Assembly (NCBI RefSeq): GCF_000935355.1
Contig: NZ_JXZC01000001.1
Coordinates: 930,001-994,000, forward strand
From: Rossellomorea aquimaris
Lineage (GTDB): Bacteria; Bacillota; Bacilli; Bacillales; Bacillaceae_B
Reading direction: 5' to 3'
Length of the DNA: 64,000 nt
Positions 9,167-16,918 of the stretch are shown piece by piece. How positions within the stretch are numbered: the stretch's first letter is position 1; each line of letters opens with the position of its first letter. The notes under the pieces were generated by a model. That model saw only the letters and a list, made by a program, of their open reading frames with translations. It did not search any database and was not told the origin of the DNA. The position numbers and the translations under genes were made by a program.

Positions 9167-10516
9167 TTACGTGCGGTTGGCTGTCAAGAAGTCCTGAAGC
9201 CATTTCGTGGTGTAAGATCCTTCGATAAAGCCTTTATCTTCAATGATATTCTTGAATAGAGTGACATTCGTCTTTACTCCTTCAATGGTTACCCCTTCAA
9301 AGAAGACCTTGGCTTTATGTAATGCATCTTGACGATCTTTTCCTTCGATGATGCATTTAGAAATCATCGGATCATAGAATGGAGTAACCTTGTTTCCTTC
9401 TGCGTATCCGCTATCAATTCGAACACCTTCTCCTTCTCCCCATTGCAAGGTCGTTAATTGACCTGGAGACGGGTAAAACGTCTTCGGATCCTCGGCGTAT
9501 ACTCTAAACTCAATTGCATGACCGTTCACAGGGATTTCCTCCTGTTTGCATAGAGGGAGAGGGTTTCCTGAAGCTACTAAAAGCTGCCACTTCACTAAAT
9601 CTAATCCCGTGATGGTTTCAGTGACCGGATGTTCTACTTGTAGTCGGGTATTCATTTCCAGAAAATAAAAATTTTCATCTTCATCAACAATGAACTCAAC
9701 TGTTCCGGCATTCGTATAGCTGACTGCCTTCCCTGCCTGTACAGCAGAGGCAAACATCTTCTCCTTCGTTTCTTGAGAAAGCCCGGGAGAAGGTGATTCT
9801 TCTATCACTTTTTGATTTCTTCTTTGTACAGAACAATTCCGCTCAAAAAGATGCACCAAATTCCCATGATGATCCCCAAAGATCTGAACTTCAATATGTC
9901 TCGCATTCTCAATACATTTTTCAAGAAAGACTTCCTCTTTCCCGAAATAGGCTTTTGCCCTATTTTTAGTAGAGTCGAAGCTTTGAACGAGCGCTTGCTC
10001 ATTTTCACAGCGGATCATACCGATTCCCCCGCCTCCACCACTGGCCTTCAACATAACGGGGTAGCCAATATCAATTGCTACACGCTTGGCAGCATCAAGG
10101 GTTTCGACACCTCCATCACTTCCAGGTACGACCGGTACAGACGCTTCTTGCATCACCCTTCTAGCCTCTACCTTGTCGCCCATCTTTTCGATAATGTCAT
10201 GAGCAGGACCAATGAAGGTGAAACCTTCTTCTTCAACTCTTCTGGCGAAGTCTGCATTTTCTGATAGCAGACCATACCCGGGATGAATTCCATCCACCTT
10301 TTCCTTTTTCGCTACGTCGAGTATATTGTCCACTACCAAGTATGAGCGATTCACTTGTGATTCACCTATGCGGTGTGCAATATCCGCTTCTTTAACGAAG
10401 GGCATATCCTGATCTGCATCGGAATAAACCGCGACTGTTTGAATGTTTAATTGTTTACAGGTTTTAATGATTCTTGAAGCAATTTCTCCCCTATTTGCAA
10501 TTAGAATTTTTCGCAC
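9167..10516 (-). CDS. Acyl-CoA/acetyl-CoA carboxylase, biotin carboxylase subunit (AccC/YngH type)
   Basis: ATP-dependent biotin carboxylase of 449 residues. It begins with KILIANRGEIASRII, has the ATP-grasp glycine loop (MLKASGGGGGIGMI, about residues 157-170), FLEKCIENARHIEVQIFGD, the catalytic EMNTRLQVEHPVTE, and a C-terminal biotin carboxylase domain. I set the start at the GTG at 10516, preceded by GAAAGGGGAGAG; the frame upstream has no such site. It is the first gene of the carboxylase operon. This is a second biotin carboxylase system for the cell if a normal accBC pair is present elsewhere; pyc is also in this window. Confidence 0.92.
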   Translation of the reverse strand: MRKILIANRGEIASRIIKTCKQLNIQTVAVYSDADQDMPFVKEADIAHRIGESQVNRSYLVVDNILDVAKKEKVDGIHPGYGLLSENADFARRVEEEGFTFIGPAHDIIEKMGDKVEARRVMQEASVPVVPGSDGGVETLDAAKRVAIDIGYPVMLKASGGGGGIGMIRCENEQALVQSFDSTKNRAKAYFGKEEVFLEKCIENARHIEVQIFGDHHGNLVHLFERNCSVQRRNQKVIEESPSPGLSQETKEKMFASAVQAGKAVSYTNAGTVEFIVDEDENFYFLEMNTRLQVEHPVTETITGLDLVKWQLLVASGNPLPLCKQEEIPVNGHAIEFRVYAEDPKTFYPSPGQLTTLQWGEGEGVRIDSGYAEGNKVTPFYDPMISKCIIEGKDRQDALHKAKVFFEGVTIEGVKTNVTLFKNIIEDKGFIEGSYTTKWLQDFLTANRT

Positions 10517-10595
10517 AATCTCTCCCCTTTCTTCATAGAACACCTCTGTTCATATTACGAATTCTACAAAAATCGTCGAAATCCTTCTTCTTTAT

Positions 10596-10609
10596 TGTAA
10601 ACGTTTTCT
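10596..10609. promoter_or_regulatory. Candidate CcpA-binding cre site
   Basis: TGTAAACGTTTTCT; with the preceding T it satisfies every position of the consensus WTGNAANCGNWNNCW used for Bacillus cre sites. It lies 80 bases upstream of the biotin carboxylase start on the minus strand and 140 bases upstream of ylbP on the plus strand. Carbon catabolite control of the acyl-CoA carboxylase operon is the more likely role. Confidence 0.6.
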
Positions 10610-10748
10610 TAATTAAGTGCAGAATTTTTTGTTTATTTGTTATATAATAATAGTAAATACTTGCATGATCATTAGATCCGTTACAAACGGATCCATGATT
10701 CACCATGTTTTCTCAAACATATTTTTTAGCATTCTAGGAGGTTATACG

Positions 10749-11225
10749 ATGGCTGTTAAAGTGGAAAAATTAAAAGTAAATTATAAAACTCTTGAAGAGT
10801 TTAAGAAATTTAAAGAATATGGTGTACAGGAATTATCCATGCTGGAAGACTTACAAGCAAACATTATTGAAAACGATAGCGAGTCACCTTTTTATGGAAT
10901 TTACTTTGGAGATACCTTGGTTGCCAGAATGAGCTTGTATCAGCGCAATGCCCGTTTTGATCAGTACTTCGATCCTCCCCAAAATTACTTGGAACTATGG
11001 AAACTTGAGGTATTACCAAAATATCAGAACAAAAGTTACGGAAAAATGCTCGTAGAATTTGCGAAAAGCTTTGGTTTACCCATTAAGACAAATTCCCGTA
11101 TTAAATCCCAGGGATTCTGGGAGAAAATGGGGTTCGAAGCCGTTACGTACGAAGTGGAAAGAGATTTAGGTGAAAATCCATACGTATGGTTCCCAGAAGG
11201 GGTTAAAGAACAGAAAATCAGTTAA
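10749..11225 (+). CDS. ylbP: GNAT family N-acetyltransferase YlbP
   Basis: A 158-residue acetyltransferase of the GNAT fold; substrate unknown. The acetyl-CoA-binding region is seen as LEVLPKYQNKSYGKMLVEFAK, followed by the strand-helix GFWEKMGFEAV near residue 122. The ATG at 10749 has a strong TAGGAGG site eight bases upstream, whereas the open frame extends 44 codons further without one. It sits in the same place as B. subtilis ylbP and converges on ylbO across the 126-bp repeat array. Confidence 0.88.
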   Translation: MAVKVEKLKVNYKTLEEFKKFKEYGVQELSMLEDLQANIIENDSESPFYGIYFGDTLVARMSLYQRNARFDQYFDPPQNYLELWKLEVLPKYQNKSYGKMLVEFAKSFGLPIKTNSRIKSQGFWEKMGFEAVTYEVERDLGENPYVWFPEGVKEQKIS

Positions 11226-11896
11226 CTACTAAAGCGGAGGCGGCTTGACCAGAGGCGACAAGCATAAGGCAGACCCACTGGAAAGGCGTCCTTTGCCTTT
11301 TTGGTGGGTCTGACTTATGACCTCGAGCCTCTAGCCGCCGGAGCTGGATGATAACTAATGCGGAGGCGGCTCGAACAGAGGCGACAAGCATAAGACAGAC
11401 CCACCGGAAAGGCGTCCTTTGCCTTTTTGGTGGGTCTGACTTATGACCTCGAGCCTCTAGCCGCCGGAGCTGGATGATAACTAATGCGGAGGCGGCTCGA
11501 ACAGAGGCGACAAGCATAAGACAGACCCACCGGAAAGGCGTCCTTTGCCTTTTTGGTGGGTCTGACTTATGACCTCGAGCCTCTAGCCGCCGGAGCTGGA
11601 TGATAACTAATGCGGAGGCGGCTCGAACAGAGGCGACAAGCATAAGACAAACCCACCGGAAAGGCGTCCTTTGCCTTTTTGGTGGGTCTGACTTATGACC
11701 TCGAGCCTCTAGCCGCCGGAGCTGGATGATAACTAATGCGGAGGCGGCTCGAACAGAGGCGACAAGCATAAGACGAACCAGCCGGAAAGGCGTTCTTTGC
11801 CTTTTTGGCTGGTTTGACTTATGACCTCGAGCCTCTAGCCGCCGGAGCTGGATGATAACTAAAGCGGAGGCGGCTCGAACAGAGGCGACAAGCATA
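11225..11896. repeat. Tandem array of a 126-bp hairpin repeat (five full units and a half unit)
   Basis: Six units begin (at GCGGAGGCGGCT) at 11234, 11360, 11486, 11612, 11738 and 11864, an exact 126-bp spacing. The sixth stops after GACAAGCATA. In unit 2 five helices stack on one axis: 11365-11371 with 11459-11465; 11377-11382 with 11453-11458; 11389-11394 with 11440-11445; 11396-11405 with 11429-11438; 11408-11413 with 11421-11426. Units 2 and 3 are identical, unit 4 differs by one base, unit 5 differs in the central helix on both sides so that pairing is kept. The array fills the gap between convergent ylbP and ylbO. The same repeat type recurs at 32726-32881. Confidence 0.95.
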
Positions 11897-11918
11897 CGAT
11901 AACCATTATCACAATGAA

Positions 11919-11964
11919 CAAAGATAGGCTGGCTAAATGAATTCATTTAGCCAGCCTATCTTTG
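11919..11964. terminator. 46-bp perfect palindrome between convergent ylbP/repeat array and ylbO
   Basis: Both 23-base halves are fully complementary with GAATTC at the centre. It starts four bases after the ylbO stop codon, so termination of ylbO (minus) and of ylbP or repeat transcripts (plus) is likely. The T-tracts on both sides are weak, which is unusual for an intrinsic terminator. Confidence 0.65.
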
Positions 11965-11967
11965 TCT

Positions 11968-12588
11968 TCATTTATTCAACCGCTGTAGGTTCCCGTTTTT
12001 ATCCATCTGAAACTTCACTTTATCTTCATTCCCTTGCAAAAGAGCCATTTTCCTTGCTTTTTCAAAAATAGCTAATAATGACTTATGATCTTCTTCAAGA
12101 AGATTATATTTCGCTTCATACTCTTTCAACTCCCCTTCAACCTCTTGGAGTTTTTCTTTCAAAAAAGAGATTTGTCCATGAAGCTGTGTATTTTCATTCC
12201 TTACTTTTTCACCGTTACGAACGGCTTCTTCAGCTTTTTGAAGATAATTTATCATACTGCCCATTGAAAACACCTCAGGGGCTTCATGCTCTGGAGAACT
12301 CTCTACCTGCTTCGGCAATTCTTGTTTATCTTCATTTACCTTACCTATTGGAGAATCCTTCTTAGATTGCTTTCTCTGCTTTTTAGCAAGTTCAATTCCG
12401 GATTTATATTGTTTACGAACAAATGAGTTCCAACGAAAGCCGCAAGCCGCTGATGTTCTTGATAGTTTCCTTCCTACCTCTTCAAATGCTTGAAGCTGGG
12501 TACCGCCTTCTCGTATATGACGTAATACCACTTCCGCTAACAACACATCTTCATCTTGACTCCATGCATCCTGTCTATTTGAAGACAT
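11968..12588 (-). CDS. ylbO: RsfA/YlbO family Myb-like transcriptional regulator
   Basis: A 206-residue DNA-binding protein; the family includes the prespore regulator RsfA, which adjusts sigma-F/sigma-G gene expression in B. subtilis. The N-terminus is a Myb/SANT-like domain ([18 protein letters not shown], then [12 protein letters not shown] at about residue 51), followed by a basic linker and a C-terminal coiled coil rich in Glu and Lys. I place the start at the ATG at 12588: the AGGGGGG site is directly before an upstream in-frame ATG and too close to it, but well spaced for this one. Expression in sporulating cells is expected from the family, not visible here. Confidence 0.85.
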   Translation of the reverse strand: MSSNRQDAWSQDEDVLLAEVVLRHIREGGTQLQAFEEVGRKLSRTSAACGFRWNSFVRKQYKSGIELAKKQRKQSKKDSPIGKVNEDKQELPKQVESSPEHEAPEVFSMGSMINYLQKAEEAVRNGEKVRNENTQLHGQISFLKEKLQEVEGELKEYEAKYNLLEEDHKSLLAIFEKARKMALLQGNEDKVKFQMDKNGNLQRLNK

Positions 12589-12676
12589 TTCCATCCCCCC
12601 TGTAAGATCCAGTTTATCCATACATATGCGCTTACTAGAGAAGATAGAATCTGCATCACTATTTTTTTATCCATAC

Positions 12677-12711
12677 AAAAAGGAACAGGTTTTCTGAACC
12701 CGCTCCTTTTG
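12677..12711 (-). terminator. Terminator after enoyl-CoA hydratase gene
   Basis: Imperfect 14-bp stem (two mismatches) closed by a TTCTG-type loop, followed on the minus strand by TTTTTGT. Confidence 0.7.
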
Positions 12712-12718
12712 GCATGGT

Positions 12719-13477
12719 TTATTTATTAAAGAATCTCTCCACTGCCTCGTGATGCTCATCACTCGCCCAAAGCTTTGCACACTGGCTGATTTCCTTCATT
12801 ATATTCTCTTCTACTCTTTTTTCATCCCATTTCCTCAGGAGTTGCAGCTTATATGCCTTCAAGACCCCCTCTGATTTCAGTGAAATCATCTTAATAAGGG
12901 GAATTTCATGGATTGGGACATTGGTATCAACTAATTCATCTATAAACCCTATATCATGAAGGACTTCTGCTTCTTCCACCCTCGCTGTCATCAGTAACGA
13001 GAGTGCTTTAGACGCTGAAAGCCTTTCAAAAAGTAAGGTCCCCCCTCCCCAGCCTGTGGTGATGGCCAGATTCCCTTGAACGAAACCCATTTTAGAGGTC
13101 CTTTTGGCAATTCTAAAATCACAAGCTGTGGCAATCTCACACCCTCCGCCAATCGCCGTTCCGTTAATAAAGGCGATTGTAGGTTTTGGTAGAAAGGCTA
13201 GTTTCATAATGAGGCTGCCCATTTTACTGAGCATTCCATAACTTTCACTTTCAGTTTTCAGGTTATAAAATTGAGATAAATCCCCTCCTGAGCAAAAAGC
13301 CTGATCACCACTACCAGTAATAAGCAGCGCTTTCACATGATCATTATGAATACACTCATTTAACGCTTTTTCGAGTCCTTCCATAATTTCATAACTCACT
13401 GCATTTCGCTTTTCCGGACGATTGATGATAAACTGCAGGATCCCATCTTCATTCATATGTATCATATATTCTCCCAA
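12719..13477 (-). CDS. Enoyl-CoA hydratase/isomerase family protein
   Basis: Crotonase-fold protein of 252 residues that acts on an acyl-CoA. Visible are NRPEKRNAVSYEIM near the N-terminus, GDQAFCSGGDLSQF and the oxyanion-hole segment FINGTAIGGGCEIATACDFRIA around residue 104. The usual second catalytic Glu position (QGNLAITTGWGGG) has an altered context, so hydratase, isomerase and hydrolase activities cannot be separated. The start is a TTG with AGGAGAGG six bases before it; an ATG four codons later is the alternative. The gene lies between ylbO and rpmF, where B. subtilis has none. Confidence 0.85.
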   Translation of the reverse strand: MGEYMIHMNEDGILQFIINRPEKRNAVSYEIMEGLEKALNECIHNDHVKALLITGSGDQAFCSGGDLSQFYNLKTESESYGMLSKMGSLIMKLAFLPKPTIAFINGTAIGGGCEIATACDFRIAKRTSKMGFVQGNLAITTGWGGGTLLFERLSASKALSLLMTARVEEAEVLHDIGFIDELVDTNVPIHEIPLIKMISLKSEGVLKAYKLQLLRKWDEKRVEENIMKEISQCAKLWASDEHHEAVERFFNK

Positions 13478-13553
13478 ATCAGACCTCTCCTTCCATACTT
13501 ATAGTGTATGGTTTTATAAATGGGTTGAACAGAGATTTCTTTAAAATGACAAT

Positions 13554-13597
13554 AAAAAAAGCGTGAAGAGCCATGGCCTCTTTCACGCTTTTTTTGT
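13554..13597 (-). terminator. Terminator after rpmF
   Basis: Stem GCGTGAA-AG against CT-TTCACGC around a GCCATGGC centre, with seven or more A/T bases on each side. It closes the ylbN-rpmF operon. Confidence 0.85.
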
Positions 13598-13606
13598 TAT
13601 AAACAA

Positions 13607-13780
13607 TTATTTGTTTACAACTTCTTTTCCTTTATACGTTCCGCACTCTTTACAAACACGGTGTGCTAGTTTCATTTCACCACAGTTTGGGCATGCTACC
13701 ATACCAGGTACACGTAGTTTGAAGTGTGTACGACGTTGTCTTTTTGCTGTTTTAGATGTTCTTCTAAAAGGTACTGCCAT
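13607..13780 (-). CDS. rpmF: 50S ribosomal protein L32
   Basis: 57-residue ribosomal protein with the conserved N-terminus [19 protein letters not shown] and a zinc-binding pair CPNC and CKEC (about residues 30-33 and 43-46). This is the cysteine-containing (C+) form of L32. The ATG at 13780 follows AAGGAGGTGGGAAGA. It is co-transcribed with the DUF177 protein YlbN, an arrangement kept in most bacteria. Confidence 0.97.
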   Translation of the reverse strand: MAVPFRRTSKTAKRQRRTHFKLRVPGMVACPNCGEMKLAHRVCKECGTYKGKEVVNK

Positions 13781-13844
13781 TCTTCCCACCTCCTTAAAAG
13801 AGATTCATACTCATTATGAAGCCAGTCGAACTGGTACTTCGCTT

Positions 13845-14387
13845 TTAAGATTTCTTGTTTTGATCAAGAAGTTTTGCTAAGTCAGCGAGACGAGGATCAA
13901 CCTTTTTCTCTTCCTCTTGCTCGACTTGATAAGCTTGTTCTTCCGTCAGAACTTCCCAGTTCTTACCAGAAGGCATCTCATCTTGTTCTCTCGCTTCATC
14001 ACTGATTACTTGCATCGGAATCTCAAGTAACAGCAATTCTCTTATAGCAGGTTTTAAATCAATAACATCACCTTGGATTCGATGTACTTCCTCTTCCTCA
14101 TACTGATCATAATCACTTTCATTTAGAAGATAGGTTTCGATCGTTTTAATGTCAACTGGTAAATCAACATCCACAAGGGTTCTTGAGCAAGGTAATACTA
14201 ACTTTCCTTCTATATGAAGATGGAAGGTGACCCGGTTTGATCCGATATCTGCCTTTCCAGACACTCGAATAGGTGAGACTTCTATAATTTGGGGATCGAT
14301 TTCTTTCAATTCATCCAAATTAATTGTTTCGTCAATGGAAAGTCCCTTGTCTCTAAATTTTTGTAATTGTATTATTGACCATTTCAA
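13845..14387 (-). CDS. ylbN: YlbN / YceD family DUF177 protein
   Basis: About 180 residues, acidic towards the C-terminus. Family members are encoded with rpmF almost everywhere and have been linked to 23S rRNA or ribosome assembly; the biochemical role is not settled. The central LPCSRTLVDVDLPV segment (about residue 73) is the family signature Cys motif. I chose the TTG at 14387, since the GTG at 14396 that opens the frame is itself part of the Shine-Dalgarno sequence GAGGTG. A consensus sigma-A promoter lies directly upstream. Confidence 0.9.
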   Translation of the reverse strand: MKWSIIQLQKFRDKGLSIDETINLDELKEIDPQIIEVSPIRVSGKADIGSNRVTFHLHIEGKLVLPCSRTLVDVDLPVDIKTIETYLLNESDYDQYEEEEVHRIQGDVIDLKPAIRELLLLEIPMQVISDEAREQDEMPSGKNWEVLTEEQAYQVEQEEEKKVDPRLADLAKLLDQNKKS

Positions 14388-14414
14388 TGTAATCACCTCA
14401 AGGCAACAAAGGTA

Positions 14415-14443
14415 ATTATAGCTTTCATAATACCGTTTGTCAA
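14415..14443 (-). promoter_or_regulatory. Consensus sigma-A promoter of ylbN-rpmF
   Basis: On the minus strand TTGACA (14443-14438) and TATAAT (14420-14415) are separated by exactly 17 bases. Transcription should start near 14408, about 20 bases before the ylbN start. A full consensus match fits constant, strong expression of a ribosomal protein operon. Confidence 0.85.
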
Positions 14444-14626
14444 TATTTTTTCTTTACACTCTTTACAACCATAGTGTTGTAATTATAACGTTTAAATATA
14501 AGGATTTTCAAATATTTTATAATATTAGTTATGATTATGTTATAAAAGGAGAGAATCTATATCATTTCCTTATATAATGAACTAAATAGCAGATAGTTCC
14601 GACTTAGAAAGGATGTGGAGAAATTC

Positions 14627-15838
14627 ATGAAAGCAACAGGAGTAGTAGTAGAGTATAATCCCTTTCACAATGGTCATTTACATCATTTAAGGGAAACGAG
14701 AAGAACCACTGGAGCGGATGTGGTGATTGCGGTTATGAGTGGGCATTTCCTTCAACGTGGAGAGCCAGCACTGGTCTCAAAATGGTCCCGCACCAAAATG
14801 GCATTGGAAGCAGGGGTTGACGTTGTCATTGAGCTTCCTTATTGCTTTGCAACACAGCATGCTGAATTTTTTTCCAGGGGAGCCATTTCTCTCCTTGAGG
14901 CCATCGGCTGTGAAAGCTTTTGTTTCGGCAGTGAAGATGGAGATATCGATACTTTCGAGAAAACGGTCCAATTCATCCAAGCGAATAAGGAGAAATACAA
15001 TACATATATAAGTGAGTTTATCCAGGAAGGCACGAGCTATCCTTCTGCTCTGGCCAAAGCCTTCCAAAGGTTAGGGAGCGGGGATTCGGTCATCGATTTA
15101 AGTAAGCCGAATAATATACTGGGATTTCACTATATGGAAGCTAGAAATCAGCTTCACACGCCATTAAAAGCTTACACCATCACAAGAGAATCTGCCGGAT
15201 ACCATGACGAGCACTTTTCTTCTCCTTCGATTGCGAGCGCTACAAGCATCAGGAAACATATTTTCAGCAGTGAGGGTGATAGCAAGATTGACTCCTATCT
15301 CCCCTCTACTTCTGTTGATCAATTATCTCAGTACCGACTCGAGTACGGGGAATTCCATCGCTGGGAAAATTACTGGACATTTTTGCAGTATAAGCTTCTT
15401 TCGTCGTCCAAAGAGGAGCTGAAGGAGATATATGAAATAGAAGAAGGTATAGAGAATCGGATGATAGAGTTAGTTAAAAGCTCGACTTCCTTTGAAGAAT
15501 TCATGATGAAGCTTAAAACAAAACGATATACTTGGACGCGGCTTCAACGAATGCTCCTTCATGTTTTAACCAGTACAAAAAAGGTAGAGATGCGAAGCAG
15601 ACATAACTCTCCACGCTATATTCGCCTACTTGGAATGAATAAGACAGGGAGGGAATTTATCCATTCTAAGAAAAAAGAAATGCCTTTGCCTTTAATCAGC
15701 AAGCTTTCCAGTGCAAATCAATGTGATATAACCTTAGATGTCAGAGCGGCTGAAATTTATTCATTAGGTTTAGAAAATGCGGCAGCCCGAAAAAAATTAC
15801 TTCATCAAGAATGGTCTCAACCGCCAATTATTATATAA
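14627..15838 (+). CDS. tmcAL: tRNA(Met) cytidine acetate ligase TmcAL
   Basis: Makes N4-acetylcytidine at the wobble base of elongator tRNA-Met from acetate and ATP (B. subtilis ylbM). 403 residues. The N-terminal nucleotidyltransferase domain has the ATP-binding HNGH motif in VVEYNPFHNGHLHHL, then VMSGHFLQRGEPAL and KWSRTKMALEAGVDVVIELP. ATG at 14627 is preceded by GGAG; an in-frame GTG four codons earlier is inside the ribosome-binding region. It is transcribed away from ylbN. Confidence 0.95.
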   Translation: MKATGVVVEYNPFHNGHLHHLRETRRTTGADVVIAVMSGHFLQRGEPALVSKWSRTKMALEAGVDVVIELPYCFATQHAEFFSRGAISLLEAIGCESFCFGSEDGDIDTFEKTVQFIQANKEKYNTYISEFIQEGTSYPSALAKAFQRLGSGDSVIDLSKPNNILGFHYMEARNQLHTPLKAYTITRESAGYHDEHFSSPSIASATSIRKHIFSSEGDSKIDSYLPSTSVDQLSQYRLEYGEFHRWENYWTFLQYKLLSSSKEELKEIYEIEEGIENRMIELVKSSTSFEEFMMKLKTKRYTWTRLQRMLLHVLTSTKKVEMRSRHNSPRYIRLLGMNKTGREFIHSKKKEMPLPLISKLSSANQCDITLDVRAAEIYSLGLENAAARKKLLHQEWSQPPIII

Positions 15839-15843
15839 ATAGA

Positions 15844-15871
15844 AAAGAGGCTGACAGAAGGCAGCCTCTTT
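15844..15871. terminator. Terminator between convergent tmcAL and ylbL
   Basis: Perfect 10-bp stem AAAGAGGCTG with CAGCCTCTTT, 8-base loop, with T-rich sequence downstream on the plus strand. Confidence 0.75.
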
Positions 15872-15873
15872 GT

Positions 15874-16914
15874 TTATTCTAATGTTTGTAAAAATGCTAA
15901 TGCTTCATCAAATGTTTTCACGGGTATTACTTTCATGTCCGTATCAATGTCTTCAGCCGTTCTTTTGGCAGCAATATAGTTTGATTCAAGATCAGGATAT
16001 TTTTCTTTCATTTCCTTTGTAACTGTTTCATGTGGAGCAAGAAAATACTCTGCACCCGCCTTGTCAGCAGCAATGATCTTTTGTTCAATACCGCCAATGC
16101 GCCCAACTTCCCCATTTTCGGAAATCGTACCGGTTCCCGCAATGGAATACCCTTTCGTGAGGTCATCCTTCGTTAATTGATTATAAATCTCCAAGCTAAA
16201 CATCAATCCTGCGGAAGGGCCACCTATTTCTTCAGTATCCAGTTTCACCGTCGGGTTGGTTTTGATTTCTTTATCATCACTGAGGGTAATTCCAAGACCT
16301 ATTTTATCCGGCAGATCTGGAAAAGATTGAAGAGAAATCGTTTCAACCATCTCCTCCTTATCCCGAACGAAAGTAATCTTCACGCTATCCCCACTTTTTT
16401 TCTTACTGACATATTCGATAAATTCCTCTGAGGATTGAAATGCATTGCCATCAACAGCAGTAATTCGATCACCAGGCTTCAAGACTTCTTCTGCTGGCAT
16501 TGAAGGATAAATATTTAACACATATATTCCTTTATATGTGTATTTATAGGGTTTACCTGCTTTTTTGAAGGCAACTTCAATGGCATGGTTTTGAGAGTCG
16601 GCCATAAGGTGAAGTTGACGAAGATTATACTCCTCGTCACTTTCATGAGGACTTCTGATTTCCTCAACCGGAAAGATGTATTCGTATTTTCTTAAGCTTG
16701 CTATAAGATAGGCATAGATATTTGCTCTTCCCATCCTGACGGTTGTAAGCATTAATTCACCTTCGTCCTCATATCCATCCTTCACATCAACGATCGGATC
16801 CAGTTCATGTGCACCTCCCGGCTTCGTTACATAGAATGGAAGATAATAAAAGGATGTAGCAACCATAATAATGGTCATGATGACTAGGGTCCTGATTAAT
16901 GTTTTCGTTTTCAT
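15874..16914 (-). CDS. ylbL: YlbL/SepM family PDZ and Lon-like serine protease
   Basis: Membrane-anchored protease of 346 residues. Order: N-terminal membrane segment (about residues 8-28), long extracellular part, PDZ domain (about 120-205; GDRITAVDGNAF), then a Lon/S16 protease domain with the serine in IGGPSAGLMFSLE (about residue 235) and the catalytic lysine likely in EQKIIAADKAGAEYF. B. subtilis YlbL cleaves the DNA-damage division inhibitor YneA; the streptococcal SepM matures a competence pheromone. Only four bases separate it from ylbK, and its AGGAG site is inside the ylbK end. Confidence 0.92.
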   Translation of the reverse strand: MKTKTLIRTLVIMTIIMVATSFYYLPFYVTKPGGAHELDPIVDVKDGYEDEGELMLTTVRMGRANIYAYLIASLRKYEYIFPVEEIRSPHESDEEYNLRQLHLMADSQNHAIEVAFKKAGKPYKYTYKGIYVLNIYPSMPAEEVLKPGDRITAVDGNAFQSSEEFIEYVSKKKSGDSVKITFVRDKEEMVETISLQSFPDLPDKIGLGITLSDDKEIKTNPTVKLDTEEIGGPSAGLMFSLEIYNQLTKDDLTKGYSIAGTGTISENGEVGRIGGIEQKIIAADKAGAEYFLAPHETVTKEMKEKYPDLESNYIAAKRTAEDIDTDMKVIPVKTFDEALAFLQTLE

Positions 16915-16918
16915 GTTC

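Noticed and set aside
10617-10748. N-terminal 44-residue extension of YlbP
   Set aside because: The extension has no ribosome-binding site, whereas the ATG at 10749 follows TAGGAGG; the extension is promoter sequence.
11234-11896. CRISPR array
   Set aside because: The repeats are direct and contiguous with no unique spacers, each unit is 126 bp, and no cas gene is present.
11218-11946. A 242-codon minus-strand frame running through the whole 126-bp array, coding for a repetitive 42-residue unit
   Set aside because: 126 is a multiple of three, so any stop-free unit gives an endless frame. The second locus has a 124-base spacing, which breaks the frame, and base changes follow hairpin pairing instead of codon position.
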